Of a DNA stretch of 64,000 bases, positions 19,088 through 27,716 are shown in pieces (position 1 is the stretch's first letter; every line of letters begins with the position of its first letter). A model generated the notes under the pieces. That model saw nothing but the letters and a program-made list of their open reading frames with translations, did not search any database and was not told the DNA's origin. Both the position numbers and the translations under genes were made by a program. The stretch comes from Verrucomicrobiota bacterium (lineage in GTDB: Bacteria > Verrucomicrobiota > Verrucomicrobiia > CAIQCK01): NCBI GenBank assembly GCA_016222825.1, contig JACRQF010000025.1, positions 28,244-92,243 of the forward strand, read 5' to 3'.

Positions 19088-20059
19088 CTACCGGCCCATC
19101 ATATCGGTGGATAACCCGAGGGGGCTTGTCTTGGCCGCCACCGGCAACTGGATCAGCACGCGGTTGGCCAGATCGTCGAGCAGCAACTGGTCGTCGGCTG
19201 ACGCGCGCTCGCCCTTCAGCCAGATCAGCTTCTTCGGCTCGCGCGCCTTGTCGAACAACTTCTGCGCCGCGCTAGCCGGCATCCAACTGTCGTTCTTGCT
19301 GTTGAGGATCGTCAGCGGCCGGGGCGCGATGTGGCCGGCGTAACGGCCCGGCTCCAGCGGCTTGAACAGCCACTCACCGATGTGACCGGCCGTCACGGCC
19401 GGCACGGGCAGTTTCAGCCGGCTGGCATTGGCTTCGATCAGGCCGCCGATGCCCGCGCCCGCCTGAAGCAGCGCCACGTGGGAAAACTGGTTCTGGCTGT
19501 CCGCCGCCGCCGCCGCCGCGCAGATGAGCGCGCCGGGGCCGATGCCAGCCAGCGCCACGCGCTCCGGGTTCACCATCTGCTGCGCCGCCACGAAATCGCC
19601 TGCGAGCAGGACGTTGGCCACCATCTGCATCGCCGCCTCGCGCACCTCCCACACCGACTTGAACGTCGCCACCTCGGTCGAGAAATCCAGTTTCAGCGCC
19701 TCCGGATAGTCGAGCGCGATCACCATCATGCTCTTTTGCAGCGGCATTCTATCCACCGCCTTGCGGCCCGTTCCCGTGCCGGCCAGCAGGACCACCGCCG
19801 GCCAGGTGTGGCGCTTTCCGGCGGCAGCGGGAATGCTCACGCGGCACATCACATGCCGGCCCTTGTCGTTGCTCAACTCCACGTCATACATCGTCATCTC
19901 GTCCGTCGTCGTCATGTCGGTGACGGGCGCGTTCACCAGCTTGCCCTTGGCGGCGCGAAACATCGGCGTCCAGTCGCCCGCGTCGTAGAAGGCCAATCCG
20001 CCCCCTCCCAACAGCACGAGCACACCGATGATGATGCACAACCACTTCAAGAACTTCAT
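19088..20059 (-). CDS. Alpha/beta hydrolase-fold protein, membrane-anchored or secreted
   Basis: N-terminal hydrophobic segment; 'ERVALAGIGPGALICAAAA' nucleophile-elbow-like (GxGxG rather than GxSxG), 'PRPLTILNSKNDSWMPASAAQKLFDKA'. Confidence 0.65.
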   Translation of the reverse strand: MKFLKWLCIIIGVLVLLGGGGLAFYDAGDWTPMFRAAKGKLVNAPVTDMTTTDEMTMYDVELSNDKGRHVMCRVSIPAAAGKRHTWPAVVLLAGTGTGRKAVDRMPLQKSMMVIALDYPEALKLDFSTEVATFKSVWEVREAAMQMVANVLLAGDFVAAQQMVNPERVALAGIGPGALICAAAAAADSQNQFSHVALLQAGAGIGGLIEANASRLKLPVPAVTAGHIGEWLFKPLEPGRYAGHIAPRPLTILNSKNDSWMPASAAQKLFDKAREPKKLIWLKGERASADDQLLLDDLANRVLIQLPVAAKTSPLGLSTDMMGR

Positions 20060-20625
20060 TCCACATTTTCCTTCCCGAGATATTTCCGCTCCCGCGTGTC
20101 CACGCGGATGACTTCGTCCGGCCCGATGAACAGCGGCACCATGACTTCCAGGCCGCCTTCGAGCTTCGCCGCCTTGTAAGCCGCCTGCGAGCCGCCTTTC
20201 TGCGGCGCGGCGGTTTCCACCACTTTCAGCGCCACATGCTCCGGCAGCACGATGTCCAGCAGCTTGCCTTCGAGGAACATCGCCTTGTATTCCTCGTTCT
20301 CTTTCAGGAACCCGCGGCGCTCGCCGACCCGTTCCGCCGTCATGTCCAACTCGTCGAACGTTTCCGCGTCGAGAAACACAAACTTATCGCCTTGATGATA
20401 ACTGAACTGCACCGGCCGCGTCTCCAGGTCCGCCACGGCCGTGCGCTCATTGTCCGCGAACAGCCGCTCCACCACCCGGCCCGTCTTCAGGTTCCGCAGC
20501 CGCGCGTGCATCTTCGGCTTGGCCTGCGCCGCGCCCGACGAATGGCAGTGTTCGATCACGTGCGGCGCGCCGTCCAGCATCAACGCCGTCCCGCGTTTGA
20601 ACTCCGAAGGCAGAATCGTTTGCAT
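20056..20625 (-). CDS. efp: Elongation factor P-like protein
   Basis: KOW/EF-P layout: 'RLRNLKTGRVVERLFADNE', 'PVQFSYHQGDKFVFLDAETFDEL', 'LPEHVALKVVETAAPQKGGSQAAYKAAKLEGGLEVMVPLFIGPDEVIRVDTRERKYLGK'. Confidence 0.9.
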   Translation of the reverse strand: MQTILPSEFKRGTALMLDGAPHVIEHCHSSGAAQAKPKMHARLRNLKTGRVVERLFADNERTAVADLETRPVQFSYHQGDKFVFLDAETFDELDMTAERVGERRGFLKENEEYKAMFLEGKLLDIVLPEHVALKVVETAAPQKGGSQAAYKAAKLEGGLEVMVPLFIGPDEVIRVDTRERKYLGKENVE

Positions 20626-20743
20626 CGCGTCCTCCGTTCAAGAGCGTTACCACCGCAGTATGCCACAACCACCGTTTCTGGCAAGTGGCGGGATGGGCAA
20701 GAAGTAACGGTCGCCAATCGCAGCCTGGAGGCGAAGGGCCGGG

Positions 20744-21652
20744 TTACTTCTTCACGGCGCGCGCCGCCTTTGGCTTGCGCGGCGGCTTGGAATCGAGGTT
20801 CCGTTTCAGGTCCTCCTCGGTCACCGCGGACGCCACGCCGTCCGCGGGCACTTCGACTTTCGCGCTCCAGAGGATGGCGTTGAGCACGACCTTGCGGAAA
20901 TCATCGTGGCCCCAGTTCTTGTGGAAGTGGCCGCCGGTGAATCCAAAGCCGCGGCCGCCGTCATCGCGCTGGCACGCCCACATCACGTGCTGCGGCTCGC
21001 CTTTTCTGACCGCCTCGCGCGCGGCGGGGTTGCCGCTGTGCGCGCCGTCGGGCCGGCTCATCGTCTCCGCCGGCGGCACGGCCGAAAGGACCGCGGTGAC
21101 GCCCTTCATCCCTTCACGGAACCGCATGTGGAAATACCACTCGTCGCGCATCCGGAACGATTTCACGCCGCGCGTGATGGGATGGTCGGGCAGGCTCTTG
21201 AACTCGGCATCCCAGTGCGGATTGACCGACCAGAACGTCTCGAAACAGCCGCCGATCCAGTCGCGAAACTCCTTGTTGCCTTTCTCCGTCGTCGGTTCGC
21301 AGGCGTAGTGGACGCAGCCGAAGCCGACGCCCTTCTTCAAGAGCGCGCCGAGTTGCTCCAGCCGGTTGTCTTGGAGCGCCACGTGTCCGCGTCCGCCGTC
21401 GCAGTAGATGATCACGGCCGCCGCGCTATTCAGCGCCGCCTCGTCGGGCCACTGGCCGCTGAGGAAAGTGGAAACCTTGACGCCCGGCACGCCGGCCAGG
21501 CATTTCTGAAACAACAGCACGCCGGCATTGTGTTCGTGCTCGCCCGGCGCGTGGCTCGGCCGGCCGGCGATGAGCAGGATGTTGGCGTCACCGGCGAGCG
21601 CCGCCGCTGTGATCCAGACGCTGCCGAGCAAGGATGCAGTAAGCTTGTTCAT
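20744..21652 (-). CDS. ThuA-domain protein with signal peptide
   Basis: Start at MNKLTASLLGSVWITAAALAGDANILLIAGRPSHAPGEHEH; 'VIIYCDGGRGHVALQDNRLEQLGALLKKGVGFGCVHYACE', 'HPITRGVKSFRMRDEWYFHMRF'. Confidence 0.85.
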   Translation of the reverse strand: MNKLTASLLGSVWITAAALAGDANILLIAGRPSHAPGEHEHNAGVLLFQKCLAGVPGVKVSTFLSGQWPDEAALNSAAAVIIYCDGGRGHVALQDNRLEQLGALLKKGVGFGCVHYACEPTTEKGNKEFRDWIGGCFETFWSVNPHWDAEFKSLPDHPITRGVKSFRMRDEWYFHMRFREGMKGVTAVLSAVPPAETMSRPDGAHSGNPAAREAVRKGEPQHVMWACQRDDGGRGFGFTGGHFHKNWGHDDFRKVVLNAILWSAKVEVPADGVASAVTEEDLKRNLDSKPPRKPKAARAVKK

Positions 21653-21794
21653 TCTAGGTTTCTCCAAGTGCCGTGGCATTTAGCTGTTTGTTCGCTTCGG
21701 TGCAAGCACGCAATAAGGCTGCCGGGCGCCCGGCAGGTAAAACACCCTTCCGCAGCTTTGGTTTCGCCGGCACGACAACTGGACATCGAACAAT

Positions 21795-24700
21795 TCACCT
21801 CGGCAACTCCGCGCGAACCGTGACCACGCTCCAAGCTGGCACTGAAACGTCGCCGGTCAGCTTCTGGAGCGGCTTCTCGCTGGTGTCGCTCAGCCAGAGG
21901 CGGTGCGGCGCAGGCTTCGACCACGTCAGTTTCGCGTTCGCAGGAGTTCCGCCGGCGCCGAAGAGACGGATAATCCATGCTTTGCCGTCGTCGCTGGGTT
22001 TGAGCGCGGTGACGAGCACGTCAGCGGGTTCGACGCGCAGGAGCGGCGTTGATGACGGCGCGCGACCGCGGGCAGGCGTGGCGACGAGCGGCTGGCTGAA
22101 GGCGGTGGCGAAGCGGGAGTTCTCCGCGTCGGCGGCGCGGCCGCGATGGGGGCGCAGGACGAAACGGAACTGCACCGGGCCTTCCTGGTAGGCGCGGTAG
22201 TTGGTGCCCCAGTGGTTGTTCATCGCCCAGACGTAGAGCTTCTGTGTCGGCTCGATCTTCTTGCGCCACACATCGGGATTGAACTGCGAGTTCAGCAGCG
22301 TCGCGGTGATGCCGCCGACCTGCACCAGCGGCGCGTCAAGCGTGACCCACGTGACGCCGTAGTCCTTGTTGGCCACGTCGGCCCAACGGCCGAGCGTCAG
22401 CCAGTTCTTGCACGCGCTCGGCATCTGGTCGTGCTCGGGGCGGATGACGCCGAGCGGCACGTCGAGCCGCATCTCGCCGCCGGGGACGTTGAACGGGAAG
22501 GCGATGTTGATGCTCTCCTTGCCGTCGTTGGCGTGGTAGCTCGCCGCTTCGAGCCGCTTCTTGTCCACGGTGTCGAGCAACTCGACGTAGTCCGCGCCGG
22601 CCACGAGCCGGATTTCGCGCAGGAGCCTGTGGCAGCCGGGCGCGTCGGACTCGACGAGCAACGATGTGACGAGCGGGCCGCGCTCCCGGACTGTGATCTT
22701 GACCGGGCCGTTGCGCTGGAGGGCCTTGAGATCGTCGGCGATGAGATAAAGGTAGTCATTGAGCGCGTGGCCGCTGGCGGTGTCGGCGAGGTTGGCCTCG
22801 ATGCCGGCAGCGCGCAACTCGACGATGCCGCCGGTCTTCAGGTCGAGACGCAGACGCAACTTCCCGTTGTCGAGCGTGCCGGCGGTGGCGTCAGCGTTCG
22901 GAGTCCCGGCTTTAGCCGGTGCTGTTGTCCGCGACGCGGGAGGTTTGCCGGCTGAAGCCGGGACTCCGAACCCGGAGGGCGCATCTTTCGAGAGTGTGTA
23001 GCGCCGGCCGGAGAACGGCGACAGATCGCGGACGAACACGGCGAGTTCGCGGGTGGTGAGGCGCTGTGCCGGAATCGGCTGGCCTTGGTCGTCGGTGACG
23101 AAGTTGCGGCCTTCGGAGATCTCGTGCGGGATCAGCACGAGTTCACTGCGCGGCCAGGAGGTTGTGTTGAAGATGTCTATTTCATGTTTTGCCGACGCGC
23201 CGTAGCCGCCGACGTGAGGAGGCGGACTGCTGGTTGGGCGCGACGATTCCGCCTCCTCACGTCGGCGGCTACAGCTAACGTCGCTGAGCAATTGCCGCGA
23301 CTGGAGATTCGCCACGGTCGCGTAGGATTGTTTGATGTTCCACTGGTCGGTCGTGAACGGGTTCGCCGGCTGCGAGATGCTGCAATACGCGCCCCACGTG
23401 TGCTCGGAGTAGAGCAGCACATTGTTCCACGCCTCCTCGAACCGTTTGGCCGGGTAACGCTTCGGATCGAGCATCGCCCAGAGCGTTTCGGCCTGCGCGA
23501 GCCGCTCGCTGCTGGCGCGGTTCATCGCGGTCTCGGCGGCGGAGGAGCCCGCGCCGTCCTCCCAATAGGGCGTCCAATCGCCGCGCACCTGCGGCAGTTT
23601 GTCGCCGTGGCGTTTCTCGAACGCGCGGAACGCCTCGCTCGTGGAGGAGATCACGAACTGCGGCCATGCGTGCGTCGCGTTCCAATCGCGCACGAACTCA
23701 CAGATGGCAGGGTCGGGCACCGCGTTGTCGCCGTGGCCGGCCCAGCGCATGTAGGCGATGTCGTAAGGATAGGCGGTCTTGTCGAGCTGGCCCATGTATT
23801 CGTCAACGAACCGTGGCATCAGCGTGCGCACGACCATGGACATGGCGTAACCCTTGTAGGGAATCCAGACGAGCACCTTGCTCTTGCCGTCGGGACCGAC
23901 CCACCAGAATGGCTTGTTCTCCCACTCGACGAGGATGTTGCCGATGCGGTCGAAGTAGTTCGGCGCGACCGAGAAGTAACGAATGCCCGCCTGCGCCATT
24001 GCGGTGACCGTGCCCCACGTGTAGCCGGGCACGTCGCTGATCATCGCGGAATCCACCGGCACGCCCGTGCGCCCGCCGAGCTGCGTCGCGTAACGGAACA
24101 GCCGCAGCAATTCCTCCGGGCGGCAGAGGCCGGTGAGTTCGTTCAGATACATGCCGTTGAGCGAGATCTGGCCGCGCTTGACGGCGTCGAAGAACTCGGC
24201 GCGCTGCTTCGGCGCGAGGCGTTGCAGGAAGAGATCGGCGGCCCACATCACCTCGACGTTCCAGACGAACCGCGCGCCCGGCGGATAGTTCGCGGTGCGG
24301 CGGGCGGCGGCGATGCCTTCGAGCAGGTTGTTGATCTGCTTCTCCTCGATGTCGGTCTGGATGGCCGTGTAGCCGATGTCGGTGTGCGAGTGCGGCAGGA
24401 TATAGACGGTGAACTTGCGCGTCGGCTGGAGCGTGACGGCTCGCGAGGCGACCTTCTGGCCGGCAGCTTCGATGGCGACGTTCAGCGTCCGCTCGGCGTC
24501 GCTGGCGGCCACCGCGTATTCGAGCGTCTGGCTGCCGAACTTCAGTTCTGTTGGCCGCACTTCCTGGCCCTCGACGCGCACAACAGCCTTCAGCGGTTCC
24601 GCATAGGGATAATCGAGCGTGACCCGCAACGGCTGCACCAACTTGCCGTTCTTGCGCTCGATGATCTGCACCGTGCGCGCCTCGATGCCGACGCCGCTCG

Positions 24701-25205
24701 GCGACGGTTCCGGCTGACCTGCGGCGAAGAACGCAATCTCCGCGCCGCCGACGGTGCCGTGCGGGCTACCGAGCTTGGCAACGCGCCAGCGGACACGCTG
24801 CGCCGTGACTGGTTGTGCAACGGCGAAGAATGTGACACCGCCGCGCTGGTTGACGTGAGTGACCTGCGCCGTGGCCAGCGGTTTGCCAGCCGCATCGCTG
24901 AACACAAGCTCCGACGCCGCGACGGTCGCAGGATCGTTGCGGTCCTGATGCCGGAAGCCGCCGATGCGGACGGGCGCGCCGAAATCGAACTCGACGAAGG
25001 TGTTGGTGCCCTTGCCGTGAGAAGCGAACTCGGTCTTCAGGTTGCCGTCGAGCAGACGGGTGGCGGCGTAGTTGCCACCGGGAAACTCCTCCGCCACCGC
25101 GACGATCTTCGGCGCGGGCAGCGGCGTGAGCCGCGTGAAGTCCGCGGCGCGGGCCGGAGCGAGGATGAGAGTGGCGGTGAAGATGAAGCTGAAGACTGTG
25201 CGCAT
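21795..25205 (-). CDS. Secreted glycoside hydrolase family 38-like (alpha-mannosidase-type N-terminal domain) protein
   Basis: Signal peptide; 'KFTVYILPHSHTDIGYTAIQTDIEEKQINNLLEGI' (HSHTDIGY hallmark), discoidin-like N-terminal segment, C-terminal beta domain. Confidence 0.82.
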   Translation of the reverse strand: MRTVFSFIFTATLILAPARAADFTRLTPLPAPKIVAVAEEFPGGNYAATRLLDGNLKTEFASHGKGTNTFVEFDFGAPVRIGGFRHQDRNDPATVAASELVFSDAAGKPLATAQVTHVNQRGGVTFFAVAQPVTAQRVRWRVAKLGSPHGTVGGAEIAFFAAGQPEPSPSGVGIEARTVQIIERKNGKLVQPLRVTLDYPYAEPLKAVVRVEGQEVRPTELKFGSQTLEYAVAASDAERTLNVAIEAAGQKVASRAVTLQPTRKFTVYILPHSHTDIGYTAIQTDIEEKQINNLLEGIAAARRTANYPPGARFVWNVEVMWAADLFLQRLAPKQRAEFFDAVKRGQISLNGMYLNELTGLCRPEELLRLFRYATQLGGRTGVPVDSAMISDVPGYTWGTVTAMAQAGIRYFSVAPNYFDRIGNILVEWENKPFWWVGPDGKSKVLVWIPYKGYAMSMVVRTLMPRFVDEYMGQLDKTAYPYDIAYMRWAGHGDNAVPDPAICEFVRDWNATHAWPQFVISSTSEAFRAFEKRHGDKLPQVRGDWTPYWEDGAGSSAAETAMNRASSERLAQAETLWAMLDPKRYPAKRFEEAWNNVLLYSEHTWGAYCSISQPANPFTTDQWNIKQSYATVANLQSRQLLSDVSCSRRREEAESSRPTSSPPPHVGGYGASAKHEIDIFNTTSWPRSELVLIPHEISEGRNFVTDDQGQPIPAQRLTTRELAVFVRDLSPFSGRRYTLSKDAPSGFGVPASAGKPPASRTTAPAKAGTPNADATAGTLDNGKLRLRLDLKTGGIVELRAAGIEANLADTASGHALNDYLYLIADDLKALQRNGPVKITVRERGPLVTSLLVESDAPGCHRLLREIRLVAGADYVELLDTVDKKRLEAASYHANDGKESINIAFPFNVPGGEMRLDVPLGVIRPEHDQMPSACKNWLTLGRWADVANKDYGVTWVTLDAPLVQVGGITATLLNSQFNPDVWRKKIEPTQKLYVWAMNNHWGTNYRAYQEGPVQFRFVLRPHRGRAADAENSRFATAFSQPLVATPARGRAPSSTPLLRVEPADVLVTALKPSDDGKAWIIRLFGAGGTPANAKLTWSKPAPHRLWLSDTSEKPLQKLTGDVSVPAWSVVTVRAELPR
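22896..22971. repeat. Palindromic repeat element (24-nt arms, 1 mismatch) inside the GH38-like CDS
   Basis: GTTCGGAGTCCCGGCTTTAGCCGG (22896-22919) vs reverse complement of CCGGCTGAAGCCGGGACTCCGAAC (22948-22971). Confidence 0.9.
23202..23272. repeat. Palindromic repeat element (perfect 25-bp arms, 21-nt loop) inside the GH38-like CDS
   Basis: GTAGCCGCCGACGTGAGGAGGCGGA (23202-23226) and TCCGCCTCCTCACGTCGGCGGCTAC (23248-23272). Confidence 0.95.
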
Positions 25206-25286
25206 GGTTGTTCCTTGTGTGTTGCCTCGGACTTTTTACCTTGCATGGCGTGTCAAAGGCGAGTCTTGTTCACGCTCACAACGCGC

Positions 25287-26744
25287 ATGAAAGCGACTCT
25301 GCAATTCCTGCTCCTTGTGCTGGCGGCGCTGCTCCCGCCGTCGCTCCCGGCCGCCGAAGCGAAGCGGCCGAACATCGTCTTCATCCTCGCCGACGACCAC
25401 GCGGCGCAGGCCATCGGCTGCTACGGCGGCAAGCTGATGAAGACGCCGAACCTCGACCGCATCGCCGGCGCGGGCATGAGGTTCGACCGCTGCTTTTGCA
25501 CCGAGTCCATCTGCGCACCGAGCCGCGCGACGATCCTCACCGGCAAATACGGCCACGTCACCGGCGCGATGGGCTGGAAGCCTTACGACCGGGGGCATCG
25601 CACGTTCCCCGAATACCTGCGCGACGCCGGCTACCAGACGGCGCTCGTCGGCAAATACCATCTCGGCAACAATCCGCCGGGCTTCGACTACTTCGACATC
25701 TTTCCCGGCCAGGGGCGGCATCGCGACCCGCAGTTGATTTCCAAAGAGGGAACGAAGCTCCACCGCGGCCATTCCAGCGACGTGATCACCGACATCGCGC
25801 TGGCGTGGCTGGAGCGTCGCGACCGCGAGCGGCCGTTCCTGCTCTGCCTGCACGACAAGTCCACGCACATGCCGTGGCAGCCGGCGGAGCGGTTTGCGAA
25901 GCTCTTCGAGAACGAGACGCTGCCGGAGCCGCCGACGTTGTTCGATGACTACCGCGGCCGCGCCGACTGGCTCAAGCTGAGCATCTGCCGCGTGGACGGC
26001 ATCAACCGCTGGCAGGAGAAACTCTGGGGCGCGCCGCCCGCCGGCCTTTCGCGCGAGCAGGAGTGCCGCTGGCTTTACCAGACCTACATGAAGCACTACC
26101 TGCGTTGCGCCGCCGGGCTGGACGAGAACGTCGGCCGCGTGCTCGACTGGCTCGACCGCAACCAACTCGCGCAGGACACCGTCGTCGTCTATTCCTCCGA
26201 CCAGGGCTTCTTCTTGGGCGAGCACGGCTGGTTCGACAAACGCTGGATGCAGGAGGAGTCGCTGCGGATGCCGCTCATCGTCCGCTATCCACGCCTCGTG
26301 AAACCCGACTCCGTCGCGGGCGCGCTCGTGTTGAACACCGACTTCGCTCCGACGCTGCTCGACCTCGCGGGCGTGGCGGCGCCCGGCGACATGCAGGGCC
26401 GCTCGCTGCGGCCAATCCTGGCCGGCGACAAGCCGCCCGACTGGCGCAAGGCGATCTACTACCGCTACTACACCGAGGAATACGGCATTCCGCCGCAACT
26501 CGGCATCCGCACCGAACGCCACAAGCTGATTCACTACAAGGGCCGGGTCGGTATTGGCTTCCCGCCGAAAGCTGCCGCGAATCCCGCGAGTTGGCGGGAC
26601 GTGGACGAGTGGGAGTTGTTCGATCTCCAGGGCGATCCCGACGAGCAAACCAATCTCTACAACAAGCCGGAAGCGCAGAAGACCGTCGCGGAGTTGAAGA
26701 AGGAGTTGGAGCGATTGCGGAAGGAACTTGGAGACAATCAATGA
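25287..26744 (+). CDS. Sulfatase (arylsulfatase family, formylglycine-type)
   Basis: Signal peptide MKATLQFLLLVLAALLPPSLPAAEA; 'RPNIVFILADDHAAQAIGCYGG'; active-site motif CAPSRATILTGKYGH; ORF-track start at 23085 is a spurious antisense extension. Confidence 0.94.
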   Translation: MKATLQFLLLVLAALLPPSLPAAEAKRPNIVFILADDHAAQAIGCYGGKLMKTPNLDRIAGAGMRFDRCFCTESICAPSRATILTGKYGHVTGAMGWKPYDRGHRTFPEYLRDAGYQTALVGKYHLGNNPPGFDYFDIFPGQGRHRDPQLISKEGTKLHRGHSSDVITDIALAWLERRDRERPFLLCLHDKSTHMPWQPAERFAKLFENETLPEPPTLFDDYRGRADWLKLSICRVDGINRWQEKLWGAPPAGLSREQECRWLYQTYMKHYLRCAAGLDENVGRVLDWLDRNQLAQDTVVVYSSDQGFFLGEHGWFDKRWMQEESLRMPLIVRYPRLVKPDSVAGALVLNTDFAPTLLDLAGVAAPGDMQGRSLRPILAGDKPPDWRKAIYYRYYTEEYGIPPQLGIRTERHKLIHYKGRVGIGFPPKAAANPASWRDVDEWELFDLQGDPDEQTNLYNKPEAQKTVAELKKELERLRKELGDNQ

Positions 26745-27715
26745 GAAGAGAATTGCTGGCGCTTGTAGTGTTCCTGGCTGCGGCGGGCGAACTGCTGTCC
26801 GACGGCCTGCCCGCGATGCGCTACCACGGCGTTGTGCTTGAGGCAGCCGGCCTGAAGTATCGCCCGCACGATGACATCATCTATCCCTCCGTTGTGCGCG
26901 TGGAGGGCCGCGTCGCGAAGCCGCTCGGCAAGTTCTATCTCTACTACGCGCCGCACGACATGCCCGGCGGCATCTGCATGGCCTACGCCGACAAACCCGA
27001 AGGCCCGTGGCATGAATACGCCAACAACCCGATCATCGCGCGCGAGTGGCCGCCACATTTTAAGGTTTCGCACGTCTCCGGGCCGGACGCGATCTGGAGT
27101 CCTGACGAGGGAAAGATGTTGCTCTATTTCCACGGCGAGAACCCGATTACGCGCGTGGCCAGCAGCAGCGACGGCGTGCACTTCACTTACGAAGGCGAGG
27201 CCGTCACCACGCGCATGTTCCCGAACATCTCGGAAGCCTCCTACGGGCGCGTCTTTCATCACCGGCTGCCCGGCAAGGACAACCGCTACGTCATGCTCTT
27301 GATGGGCAACGACCGCGGCACGCGCCGCATCTACCTCGCGTGGTCGAAGGACGGACGGAAGTGGGAGAGCCGGCCAACGCCGTTGATGAATCCTCCCGCA
27401 GGCACCGACCAAGTGGCCGGCGCGGCGCTGCTGCGATGGGCGGGGAAGCTGTATCTCACCGCCCACGCCAACAACAGCAAGGCCGGTTTCAACGTCGGTT
27501 ATGACCTCTACGCGGCCGAGACCGACGAGGCATTGGAAACCGTCAAACCGCTCGGCAAGTTCTTCGACCGCACGCGGGTATCGCCAGACAACCCCGCAGT
27601 GATGTCACCCAGCTTCATCCAAGACGCCGGGCGCTTGTGCATGTTCTTCAACATCGGCGCGAGGCTGCGAAACAAGATCGCGCTGGCCCTTTCGACGCCC
27701 AACCACGAACACTGA
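26741..27715 (+). CDS. Secreted five-bladed beta-propeller glycosidase-like protein (GH43/GH130-like)
   Basis: ATG overlaps sulfatase stop (ATGA); 'IIYPSVVRVEGRVAKPLGKFYLYYAPHDMPGGICMAYADKPEGPWHEYANNPII', 'VSGPDAIWSPDEGKMLLYFHGE'. Confidence 0.7.
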   Translation: MRRELLALVVFLAAAGELLSDGLPAMRYHGVVLEAAGLKYRPHDDIIYPSVVRVEGRVAKPLGKFYLYYAPHDMPGGICMAYADKPEGPWHEYANNPIIAREWPPHFKVSHVSGPDAIWSPDEGKMLLYFHGENPITRVASSSDGVHFTYEGEAVTTRMFPNISEASYGRVFHHRLPGKDNRYVMLLMGNDRGTRRIYLAWSKDGRKWESRPTPLMNPPAGTDQVAGAALLRWAGKLYLTAHANNSKAGFNVGYDLYAAETDEALETVKPLGKFFDRTRVSPDNPAVMSPSFIQDAGRLCMFFNIGARLRNKIALALSTPNHEH

Positions 27716-27716
27716 C

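Noticed and set aside
23085-25286. N-terminal ~730 aa of the 1219-aa ORF ending in the sulfatase
   Set aside because: Antisense to the GH38-like gene; sulfatase starts with a signal peptide at 25287.
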